From positions 1 to 64,000 of the forward strand of contig JAKJXP020000037.1 of the NCBI GenBank assembly GCA_022225965.2: a stretch of DNA of 64,000 nt. The letters are read 5' to 3'. Below, in pieces: positions 11,623 to 23,635 of the stretch (position 1 is its first letter; each line of letters begins with the position of its first letter). Source of the stretch: Diatrype stigma. Its lineage: Eukaryota; Ascomycota; Sordariomycetes; Xylariales; Diatrypaceae. A program made the translations under genes and the position numbers. A model generated the notes under the pieces. The model was not told the DNA's origin. It searched no databases and was given only the letters and a program-made list of their open reading frames with translations.

Positions 11623-13465
11623 GGAGATTGCAGTTCAAGGAGGCCGAAGGCAATGGCCCATCAATTGACCGAGGAAAACATCCTGGATGGCTCAATATGA
11701 CCTCGACAGACGGGAACGAACAAAAGAGCAGAGCCAGCCAACGCTTTGAAAGAGGGCGAGCGAGCGAACTAACATATACAGCCAGTGGCGAATTGTGCCA
11801 GTTCCGTGGCGGCTGCTGGGCATCATCCACCACGTGCCTAACTTACGACTTGTCATGATGATTATGATGATGATGGTGTGTGTACACATATGTATATGTG
11901 CGTGTGTGTGTTTGTGTGTGTGTGTGTGTGTGGGTTTGCTTACGCCATGGGATGACAGATGTGGGCTTTACGCTACAAGTCTAACCCACGACGGGATTCC
12001 GAAGAAGAGAATGCATCACGCGGAGCAGTGCATCACGGAACGACCTGCCTACCATCTACCTACTTCACGAGTCTGCCCATGCTTGCTTGGTTAGGCCAGC
12101 TGGCTATTGCTATGTTTTGGAGGTGCCCGTTCGACAATACTAGAGAGGGCAACGGTGATGCCGGGCAGGTACTCAAGAACCTAACCAACGATAGAGTCCC
12201 GCCATGAGCAAGCCATGGTATTGGGGAACGGATGGGGGCATTCTGGGACTGGGAGCGGGGCTCTGAAACTTGGTGATAGCTTAGCATCTTCAGTCATTAC
12301 CGGACATTGTGCGTGCGAGCAAGCGAACGAAAATACGGCAAGGAAAGGAACATATACATCATATACACGCGATGATCCCCGTTCGAGAAGAGACAAGACA
12401 GACAGAAACTAGTCGACTCGAGGCTGTAGATTATCAGATATCTACCTACGTATCTATCAATTTACCCCAATCAGTCACTCACTGACCTGCTTACAGTTGT
12501 TGTTGCTGCTGCTGCTGCTGCTGGCCGGTATCGGTGAGGAACGAGCTCGTATTCTGAACAGGATGGTTAGGTAGGCTGTTGTTGACTGAAGTGTGGCTGA
12601 TTGCATAATATATCGATCACGCCTGCATACATAGTAGGTCTGCTTTGACCATGCTCGTCCTTCCAGGTTTAGATTTCCCTTCATTTCAGCTTCGGTTAAT
12701 TGGAGGGGAAGGGATCCCTATTGTGGGTAGAGATGATTGGTAAGAAATAACCATAAGTTATCCCGGATCACGGGTCAAGTAGCCTCTCCCTTGCCTACTT
12801 CCCTTACCTACCCCCTTACCAACAGCACCGTACGAGGTAAACCGTCCAAGGCCGACACCCTCAAATATAGCATCATGCAATCGTCGTATGCTCCCTCTCC
12901 AACTACCTGTGACGTAGTAGTAGTACGGCCAGAGCCGTCCTTTTCATGTCAGGTGGCTGATAGTTGTCAATGCTTGATAGGCTCCCCGCTGTAGTTGGCA
13001 TTTCCATTGTCTGACTGTCTCCTAACCTGATTTAGGTGAAGTACTTGCTTCCAAGACTTCAAGATCGCTTTCAAGTAAGCAGCTCAGCAAGTACCTAAGA
13101 ACCTTGGACAGAGAGAGTCGGCAACTGCAGGTGCTGCAATTGCTGCAACTGAAGTCACGCTCCATATATTGTGGCTAGTGGGGTCGGGGCCAACCCCGCG
13201 CCTCGTCGGACTGTGGCGTTGATTTCTTATCAGCGTATCTACAGTGCACTGACCACCCATTGCACCTCTAGCGTCCTCTAGGGCACACACATTGCGCTCT
13301 TCCACAATTTCCAATTGGGTCCTGAACTTTTACAAGCGAATTTCTTAGTTTCGCTCCATCCAACGGGGCCCCAACCAAAAGGAAAAAAGATTCCAACCTC
13401 AATTCCTCTCCCCCTCGTTCCTTTCACGATCTCTTACGACCATCAAGTACTAACCATCAGTCAAA
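11623..13465. other. Spacer between the Myb gene and eS4
   Basis: No supported gene. It contains an ATGATG run near 11853-11876, a (TG)n microsatellite at 11897-11932 and a (CTG)n run at 12497-12523. The last few hundred bases should hold the ribosomal protein promoter. Confidence 0.6.
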
Positions 13466-14531
13466 ATGGGTAGAGGACCGTAAGTAGATCCCATTTCTGA
13501 AGCGTTGCTGTTATCTGGGCCTTCAGTCATCAATCCATTCGTCGTCGCCTTTGTGGTATTTTGCTGTTCGCTTGCCGCGCTGGTATCGCAACCACCGTGG
13601 CGTGCGAACTTTAAATTACGATTTTGGCAACTGCCTCTACACCTCCATGCGCCCTCAATATACGCAGCTGCTGACTAGATCTCCTCGGATTGCAGAAAGA
13701 AGCACCAGAAGCGCCTTAGCGCCCCCTCTCACTGGCTTCTCGACAAGCTCTCGGGTGTCTACGCCCCTAAGGCCTCGGCCGGTCCTCACAAGGCCCGCGA
13801 TGCCCTCCCTCTGATCATCTTCGTCCGCAACCGTTTGAAGTACGCCTTGAACTACCGCGAGACCAAGTCCATCCTCATGCAGCGCCTGATCAAGGTCGAC
13901 GGCAAGGTCCGAACCGACATCACCTACCCCGCCGGCTTCATGGACGTCATCACCATCGAGAAGACGGGCGAGAACTTCCGTCTCGTCTACGACACCAAGG
14001 GCCGATTTGCCGTTCACCGCATTCAGGCTGAGGAGGCCGAGTACAAGCTGGGCAAGGTCAAGCGCGTCCAGCTTGGCAAGGGCGGAATCCCATTCTTGGT
14101 CACGCACGATGCTAGAACGTAAGTTCTGTCAGACATCATTCAGCCGTTGGATCAAGCTTTGGTTGAACCACCCTTCCCGATGAGATCGAGCTTCGAACTG
14201 ATGGCTGGTATGTCCCCCCATCCTCTTCTGCTTGCTAACGTGATGCCTCGCCTACGCAGGATACGCTACCCTGACCCCTCCATCAAGGTCAACGACACTG
14301 TCAAGATCGAGCTGGCCACCGGCAAGATCACCGACTTTGTCAAGTTCGACACGGGTGCCATCGCCATGGTTACTGGTGGTCGTAACATGGGTCGTGTTGG
14401 TGTTATCACTCACCGTGAGAGACACGATGGTGGTTTCAACATCGTCCACATCAAGGACGCCATTGACAACACGTTCGCCACTCGTGAGGCCAACGTCTTC
14501 GTCATCGGCTCCGAGCGTCCGTGGGTCTCTC

Positions 14532-14572
<41 letters not shown>

Positions 14573-14611
14573 AGAGATCGCCGCCGGGCCCACACTCTGG
14601 CTGGTCACTAA
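13466..14611 (+). CDS. 40S ribosomal protein S4 (eS4)
   Basis: Three exons: 13466-13479, 13696-14118 and 14260-14611, giving 262 residues, one more than the yeast protein. Introns start GTAAGT and end TTGCAG or ACGCAG. The protein begins MGRGP, continues [20 protein letters not shown], and carries the S4/KOW-like segments typical of eS4, ending [10 protein letters not shown]. It is a small-subunit component needed for translation. The very short first exon with a long first intron is typical of fungal ribosomal protein genes, and regulation by that intron is possible. Codon use is strongly biased to C-ending codons, as in highly expressed fungal genes. Confidence 0.96.
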
Positions 14612-17600
14612 AGATCCGGTCTGGGACAAAACAAAATCAGGGATTCGGCAAATGGATGACTTTTCACGCATGGGGCTGGAGTTCTATGGTATATCCGTTC
14701 ATGCTTATCATGAACAGGCTTGATTGGCCAGTGAATTGAGATCAATTGATCTATCAGCCCCCTACCAATTGTGAGGGATTCAAACCCAATGTGCCTTGAT
14801 CTTCTCTCGTCTGTGCCTGCCCTGTATTCATCGTAGTCAATATTGTCAGGTTCTTGAACATCTGCTTCCTCCCCTCGCCACCCACCTCATATCACAAACT
14901 CGTAGACCACGGAACCTGGCAAAACTCTTTAGCCTCAGCCTGCTCAATTACGTGAGGGCCATGGGTAATTCGTATTCCGGTCTCCAAGGCAATACATCCC
15001 TCTCCGGGTACACTCCCTCCCGGTGCAGCCCTCTCCCCTGGCGTCCAATGAATACTAGGTCGAAGGAGCAGTTACTACAACAGAAGTAATGGATTGTTAG
15101 GAGTTAGGCCACCTGTAGGAATGCACTCTGCATTGTGATATTTCGTGGCCCTGATGAGCACAGGGATTCGAGACCCGCCTGAGTTGTACGCGATTCCTAT
15201 ATGCAAGTGACCATTATATCATATCGTACCGTACCTATCTTAAACCATTGTTAGCACGGGAAGCAAGCAGTACGTAACCAAACCAATAATGTGCACATCT
15301 TCCACTGTTCAGTTATCTCTTCATCTCTAAGGTATGCTAGCAGTGATCATTCCAAGGATCCTACGTACACACATACGCAATACTCGTTAGTACGGGCTCG
15401 TTTCCTTTCCCTTCGCAGGATTGAAGGCTTGCTTGTCTTGACGGACGGTTGCGTCTACTGCTACTCCCAACCAGGTGTCCTGCTGCTGAGCACTTACGTC
15501 TTACCTCACGTATGTAGATACCACTCAGCCAGTAAGAGTCGTCATGTCACGTCGCGTCAAGGTCCATCGATACCAGCATGGACTTTGCGTCCACATATTT
15601 TTTCATCAGGTCTTTTGACAACCTCTACGTACCATTGAACCATAGCCGCAAAGACATCGGACTCGTAGGTAGGTAGGTAGACTGGCTGGCTGAGATGGAG
15701 GCCGAGAACGAATGATATTTTTTCTTCTCTCTGCCGAGTTAAGCGATTAAGGGGCGGTCAAGCGGTCAGGAAAAACCGAACAAATGAATACCTGTCTTGC
15801 TTTCCCGACAGGCAGGCCGGTCGGTGCCGTGACTAACCTGTTCGACCTATTATGATCAGACTAGCAGCTAAGTAGGCTTTCCCCTAGTAAAGCTCTGCGT
15901 ACCATCCATCTGTGTGCTCATGAAAGGGGGGGGGGGCTGTTTACTTGCATTAGATATTTAGGTAGGCAGTCGGGGTCAGGGGATAGGTAGTTGGCTTACA
16001 CTGAGCTTGGCCTCGAAATAAAGAATGGCGTCTTCCGCCTGCGAACTTATCAACTTATCTCTATACGCAGCTGTAGTGCTTGCTTGCTGGCTGTCATGCC
16101 GATTATCCAGCACTGAGCGCATGGTAGGGGGCGTGTAGGCATGAAACATGGGGCTCTCTCCTCATGTTCACCCTACCTACCTACCTGTGTGCTTGCTGTC
16201 CGTCTGCCCAAACCAGTTTCAGCCGCATGCCTACCTACCTAGGTACTTGGACAAAATTTCGCAGTGGTAGCGGGCGGGAGACGGCGGTCAGCGTCATTGC
16301 CGACGCCGACTATCCAATCGCGGATTTTATAATGGTCCCCCTTTCTATTCGTCGTCACACTGCATGATCATGTTTGGATGAATGCCTAGCTATATAGTTT
16401 CACACGACACACAAAGTTTTGAAGGAAGGAATAAGAACTCAAAGTAAAGAACCTAGAAAGGACAAGAGGGAAAAAAAAAAAACAAAAAAAAAAAAAAAGA
16501 AATACGGAAAAGGGGCGATGCGACGACCGGGACTTCCCCCCGAGCCCCCCTGCCCCGGTCATATGCCGATGGTGATGGTCTTCCGGTCTTCCGGAATAAA
16601 AAAACGAGGTGGATTTATAGGCGTGGGGGTCACAATACCCCGTCTTTCCCCCAACCACAGCTCCTTGCCTCTCTCGCTTGGGATGACCCAGTCATGCCCA
16701 TATCAGGGGGGATGAGCTACGTACATATTTATGTAGCTCAGGGCCCAACCAACGGCCCCTACGCTGTAGTCTACCAATCCAAGCGTCCTTCAGCGGTCAT
16801 CCTCGAGTCTAGAATTATCCAGCATTCGTCATGCGAGGGACCGACCGTACGATGTAGGTGGGGGGGGGGGGGGGGTTCCAGCTTCAACGTCTTTCAGCTC
16901 GAGTTGAATGTCTGCTGATGCGTCAGCGGATGTAAACCCCTTTTTTCATAAGGCGGGCTACGTTGGCAAGAAACTGCCGGATACAAGCTTTTTTTGCTCC
17001 ATGATCTTGATGCGAGGCCCATTCGATGGTGACACATCATACCTACATGTAGGCATACCTACCTATAGGACAGGTCCGTTCTTAGGTATAATATTGATAT
17101 TGCGCCCGACAGCCGTTGGTCTTCCGGTGTGGCCTGCCAGCTTTTATTTCTGGCATCCCGCCGATCCAATTTGATGGTGAGCGCGTGATAATCTTTGTTC
17201 ACCAGGCAAGCCGTGGGAAAACACACCCCTCTGATAGGATGCCCTATCGGCTTTTGGACGAGGTACATATATGCAAGCCAACTTTCGTCACCGGAGCCTT
17301 GGTAACAACACGGTAACGCCTATCAAGAGACCGAAGGCGGCTTAGATCACCACTTATGTGAATCAGGTACCAATGCAACCACAGCCGCCAGCCACCGGAC
17401 CGTACGTAGGTAGGTACTTAGGCAGGTAAACATAACATAGGTATGCCGCACGATGCCTTTTTTCTTTTGTTCTCTTGTGTATTTTCTTTCCCTTGGAACA
17501 TCATACGCTAGACCCCTGAAACCTTCCTCCCACGGAAGCTGGACAGAGATATGTCTAGGTACGGATTACTGTAGAGCGCATCCGGGCGAAGAGGCCAGAC

Positions 17601-20600
17601 CTGTCCGTGCTGCTGCGGTAATGCAACAAAATACTACACATCATGGCATAGTATATACGCACATACATGATCATTGGCGCCCAGATAGCATTAAAATAAG
17701 CAGATCCCCATATCTGCAGTTCAAAGATCTGAATGTATGCAGCTGTCCATGGCGATCATATGCGTATATGTGTATTTCTATATGTGAAACCAGGAAACCC
17801 TCATACGTACTTGCGTACTTGTCTTAAGTGCGTGCATAGACAACTACTTACTGATCACCACCGACGGTTCTAACAACACCGACCACCCCTGACATCGAGA
17901 AGCCAACCACACGAATACTACTGTGACATCCCGATATTTGCCTTTCCCCACCCCTAACCCTACCCACGACCTCCAAAGTTCACAATATACTTACCTAGAC
18001 AGACAAATATTACCTACCTACCTTCTCGGACGAGAAGGATGTCCCGGTCGACATGCCTTTCGGTGCTCAGCGGACTTCGCCCATATAGGGAGCTAGATAC
18101 AGAGACTCTACCGCTCTGTAATGTATGCTTTTGCTTCTTTCGCTTCGTTTCGTTTCGGGCCCGTTGGGTCGCTTCGAACCAGACCGAAGCTTCCGGGGCA
18201 ACTGGCTCTTCTCGAGAATCGTTCGTCTCTGTGTACATGCTATTTCTTTTTCAGTGCTATGTTACCCCTTATGTTGCGTATTGGTCACCCTCAGCCCCCT
18301 AGTGGTATTGTAGGTAGCTTGAAACAATATTTATGTTAAATACCTAATGTGCCGCTATATTTTATATCATTGGGCCAGGTATCAACTACAGATCGGGACC
18401 GATATAGAGTTATACAGACAAATATACAGACAGGCAGAGGATCGGACGGACGGGACAGATATACTGTTGTTACGCGAGCAAGATCCACGCATGCAGCGTG
18501 ACGTCGCGAGGCACGACTGATTTCCCTTTCCGGAACCTGCCTTCTGCGCGACGGGATTGCCTGGCTGTGTCTGCTGTTGCACTGCAGGTCCAGGTACAAT
18601 GTGATTGATCGTCTTTTGCCGTTGCAGGTATCCCAGATGCGCGGTTTTTTCTCCCTTTTATCCTCCTTCTGGGTTGGGGGAGAGGGAGAGGGAGTCTTCT
18701 TTTCTTTCCCTGTTCTCTCCCCCCCTTAGTTCTGCTGTGAATTCTACGGTTAGTCGAAGTACTCACGTACGTATATCCCGATACCAACAGAAGTTACGCA
18801 GTGTCCCCACGGGTAGTGAATCTGAAGCTGAGAACAAATTGATATAGCTAAGGTGGTGCCCTTAGAATAGGCAATAGATTGCGACAACCATAGCAACGTA
18901 GTCGAGAAACGAATTACATCATATAAGATAATGTGATTGATCTTCGGCGAATTCCCACCCAGGCATACATATGCACAGCAGGTCGAGAGATACGTGCGTG
19001 ATCCTGGGAGTATGCCTGTTCCACGACGTCCGCCTCTTTACGACGTATTTTATCTTCGTCTTTTCCTTTCTGCCCTACCAAGCAAGTACCCGATATCTAT
19101 CGGCACAAGGCTCCGAAAGCTTACGTGATCTTGCTGCTGTGCTGGCGGTATGCTTTCTACCCGTCCTTCCCTATGATTACGCTAGAATCGCGAACTGCCT
19201 ATGTCACGCAACGTCACGCGGACGATTCTGTCTGGTCTAGCGGTGTTGCTAGCTCTCTTTCCTGCAGCACAAAGCTGACTAGATGGATGAATTGCAGAAA
19301 AGCAGCCAGCCAGTCGTCGCCGCCGCCGTCTTCGTAGTTGTCGATCATCGTAACTGTTGTTGTGCCACTACATGAATATCAGGGGGGAGTCGTTGAGCCT
19401 TAGGTTCTCCCGCCCCTCAGCCCCATCGAGCGGCCCGGCCCTGTTCGTGCCCTCACTCTGCGTAGGTAGGATATATATCACTATGCATGCAGTTGTTCTC
19501 CGGTCTGCTGTACCGGTATGTAGGCAGTGCCATAAAGAGACTGAAGCCTGCCCGGCGCCCCGGCGGATCTATCTCCACCCTGCCTACGAAACATACCAGC
19601 AAAGCCGCCCGATCTCTATGCAGACGAGAACCTCACCGGCTGGATGGGTTCAGGCTGGATGGCGAATAGGTATATATGTTGCAGGAGGAGGGGGGCACAT
19701 GCCCTCGGTTTCGTTTGGTGTCGTGTGGCGACGTGAATTGATGTGACGTGATGAGGACTGGGTGCTAAGTATCCCCGTCGCCCCGTGAAGACGTACATAC
19801 GTCAGGGCTTGCAATGTATGCACGCACATACTGATTCTTCTCATAGGATCCTGAGAGGGATGGAGGCTTGGTTCTAGAATCTCGAGGTTCTTGGGAATAG
19901 CCTTGGGAATGGCGGGATCGCTCACCTACCTACAGCCAATATCGTGGTCGAGTAAGAGCATGCCCCCCTACATGCCCCCTCCTTGGTTCGTAACCGTTGA
20001 CTTCTTATACTATAGTATATTTGGTACCTAGGTATGCATGCAGCCTGGTAGTCTAACCTGTGTCTAACCTCCTTGACGACAGCTACTGGCAGGGTAAATG
20101 TTTGGGGTCACCACTGTGCAAAAAGACTTGCGAGAGGCTTGTTTCTCAAGTGAACTTTCCTTGATATGTAATAAGTATGAGCCGGATAAATTACTGCTGC
20201 TCCCGAGGTCGTATATTAGCCGTTGCTGGCATACACAGATATACATACCTGTATGTCGGTTGTGATCGATCTTAACGGGTACCCGAGCGGGATGAGCTAC
20301 CCCTGACAACGAATGCCCCGCATCGTCGTGCCCCTCACCTGCCTTACACTTACACACTCGCCGTACTTCACTGGCCGACTGTAGGAGTATCTTGAGGTTA
20401 AGCTGTGCTTTTAGTTACATACATATCTGTACCCATATGTACCTAGCAGCCTAGGGGTAGACATTGAGGAATGTTCACAAAACATTCTAATGGTATAGTG
20501 CGGCCTCTGCACCCCCGTTCCAGTAACTCGAAAAAGAACAAGACCTGATGAGATCTGATGATGGGATCAAGGGAACCTTTATATATTTTGCAGACCCTTC

Positions 20601-23600
20601 GTGCTTTTTCCCGGTGCCCCGCGAATTTACTTGCATATGGACGGATTCCCACTTCTGGAGACACATGCATGGATGGCCGGTTCCGCGGGGAAGAAGGAAA
20701 GAAAGCAGCGGGAAAGCCGGATGACATAAGGTAAAGAGAAGAAAGAAAGGAAAAAAAAGAAAAAAAAAAAAAAAAAACTCATCCACCTTCGCAATGCCGA
20801 CTTTGAGGCTTCGTCGAGACGTGATCGAGATGAAGAAGAAACAAATCGGCTATCGAGCTGCCTATTCCATCTAAGCCGTGAGCGTTTCTCCAACGTTGTA
20901 CTTGACTTGGGTAGGTACGGGACCGTTATTCAAGGGCCGGCTTGCAGTAACAACACCAACAGAAACATCAAGAACTGTCAATCCCTCGAACCACAGGCAT
21001 GAATTACGGTCTGGAATGGCTTCCCAAATGCAAGTAATATGTTTAAGACGTAGGTTGGTGGATGCATGGTCATGAGGGTGACGTAGTAGTTATGGCTGTT
21101 AAAAACATACCCGAGGGTATGTGCAATAAATAAAGATCTCTAAATAAAGAGATAGGTACCTCACTCTGATGCCTCAGTTAGACTTCGTTGGTAGGTTAGG
21201 TACTGACTAAGTAGCCACTGCCACTGACACTGTCGGTTTAGGGTGTGGCGGCGCCCAAACGCAGTGAGAACGTAGTTAATGGAAAGCAACAGAGAAGTCA
21301 AGAGGGAAGCAACTTACATCATGGATGTATGTAGGTACATACCACTCATATTACTTGTCACCTGGGCACTTTGCTGAGTTCGGTGTTGGAGACCGCGGGG
21401 TCCGATGTCGAAAATATTTCATTTACACACGAGAACGGCTTTTTGACGTTATTGATCCTTATCAGCCCGAATATATCCCTACTTGACTGTATCTTGACTC
21501 TATTCCTCGGCAGCCTTATTCAGCTCATTGCTTAGCTACCTAGGCACTATGTCAGAACTACATGCCTCTTCAAACCATACCCTCCTTTGCATACGCCATA
21601 CTCACAAGTGACCGTACCTAGACTACGGGGACGGTACATACACCACGACCGCAGCATGCAGATCAGCAGAGCATATTATCGACTGTTGTTTACTTCATAC
21701 CGAGCAGCCTCGCTACACCCTCTCCAGTATGAGGGCATTCCTACCGCCCGCACACCTCCTTATTCCTGATGTATCCCACTTGTCAAAGTGCGGTCAGTAG
21801 GGCCAATGCAGCAAAAGCAAACCACAGAGTGACTCAAGTGCTGAAGTGCAGCCCGTTGGACTATTTTCATTCGTCAGTGCCCTTCGCTCCGGCCAATTGT
21901 CTGTAGGCCCTCCATCCCCCTCTCCCTCTCCATCCCTCTCCTTCGATATCCCCCGTACACGTGGAGCATGTTCGACTACCTTACTCTTCGGCTTGTTTGA
22001 CAGCCGTACACACGGTTACGATGTGACAAATGATAGGGCCCTCCTGTCCATGGTCCAAGGTCCTTTGGGTCAGCATTATTCTTTGATTGCCTACACGTCA
22101 CTGTAGCCCGGTGGCTTGGTGCGCCCCCTGGCTCCTAACCGCTCTACATACCCCGATACCGTCCTCATCATCGTGGGCCACTAACAGGAGCGTTCGGTAT
22201 CTTGTCACCCTTTCGGTGGCCGTGTAGTCGTAGCCTCCCGTGTACACCAACTGTCACTGGTGGTAGACTTCCATTGTAATACAGCACAGCCATGTCCGCG
22301 GCCAAGTCTAGTCTAAGTTGCGAGTGTCAGTCGTGAGTCCAGCCGTGAGCCCAAGCACTGCAGCCTTCGTCCCTTTCCCCTCGGACTTCGGATACTGCAC
22401 CTCGGTCCAACATGCTGGCCTGGCCTGTCGACCTTGCTTCACTTCCTCGACTCCTCTGTACCTCTGCCGTATTGGTGTCCTACTCTAGCCCCGGCTCCAG
22501 CTGCACGCTTTCTACTCACGTGGACTACCTGTATACATGGACTAGTGTTACTAGTACTTGATTCAAACTAGCGCAGCTCTCTTATTCCCCTTGGGTTCCA
22601 CAACCAAGTTGACCTACCTTACGAAGCCCACCTCCTGCCTCAAGCATACCCGCTTGTATCGGTAGGGTAGGCAGGTATGTGGCCAGTGATGGAGCGAGTC
22701 AGTGACAGTGACTGCCTGTGCTCGTTCGTGCGTGTGCTCCTTCCCCCATTCGGGGAAAGGACTTAAGTGTAGTCCATAAGAGCCCCGAAACTTCCCCAGC
22801 TCTCATCGGGTTCTATTACCTCAGGCTCTTTTTACCTTAGGCCCTTCCCCATTCCCATCCCCTTCATCTACTCTCACTAGTTGGTAAGGCTATGGCTATG
22901 TGGAGATAGTCAGTACCCGCCGCTAGCTATCGTGTGAAACTCGATCACGACATCTATAGCTATATACTCTCAGTTTAACCAAAGCCCCCCACTCGACGAG
23001 CTCCAGTCTTGGGAACGAGTCCCCGGCTTTCGTTTCCCGACTTTCGGGATCCTGGACGTATATAATCAAGTATAACCCTCCATTCACCGAAAAGTGACCT
23101 TCGGTTCTTGCTTTCCCACCTCCAGGCATACGCTCTCCTAATGTAACAGGTTTTTTGTTACTCCAAGACTCTCATCGTGTCGTCCAAATCCAGAAAGGGG
23201 CGTCACTTTCCAGGAGAACCAGGCCGGACACAGTAACTCGAACAACTTTCCGTGGAATTGAAAGCGTTGCAAAAGACAGCCGCACCAGGCGCAGGGGAAA
23301 CCTCTTTCTACATATCCACGAGCTGCGGCCAACCGGGACCTGAACCATCGCTCCGGCGCCATACCATTTGCGTTGCTTTCTCTGTCCGTTGCTGTCGGAT
23401 CCCGCTGCAGAAGCACGGAAGAAAAGAAGGAAAAAGAAAAAAAATCTGAGCCCCTGGTGCTCCGCTGCGTATGACTGTAATCCCACGTTCGAACCGTTGC
23501 TGCATCCTGCAGGGAGGACTGATGCACCCCCCCTAACGCTCGTGCATACACACCTATTTACCTACCTACATACATACCGGTGCATTGCTCCTACTGTAGC

Positions 23601-23635
23601 ATAAGGGAACTCACAGATCGCTGCGCCTGCAGATC
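14612..23635. other. 9-kb region without a recognisable gene
   Basis: Both strands hold only short overlapping open stretches with no family resemblance and poor codon use. Simple sequence is frequent: a 16-base G run (16860-16875), A runs near 16470-16500 and 20748-20777, and many ACCTACCT/AGGTAGGT clusters (15666-15682, 16170-16190, 16228-16250, 17041-17066, 17400-17430, 18012-18026, 23560-23580). It is not AT-rich, so it is not a RIP relic. It may hold long regulatory DNA, non-coding RNAs or unrecognised small genes. Confidence 0.55.

Noticed and set aside
17453..17827. 124-codon open frame in the 9-kb spacer
   Set aside because: No family likeness, no codon bias and rich in simple repeats. 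Treated as chance.
17947..17966. CCCTAACCCTACCC, telomere-like
   Set aside because: Two imperfect units only; not a telomere tract.
19357..19746. 129-codon open frame in the 9-kb spacer
   Set aside because: Overlapped by equally long frames on both strands with no domain and no conserved-looking text.
23138..23551. 137-codon minus-strand frame just upstream of the lactate dehydrogenase
   Set aside because: Low-complexity Phe/Ser/Lys text in the expected promoter, with no support.
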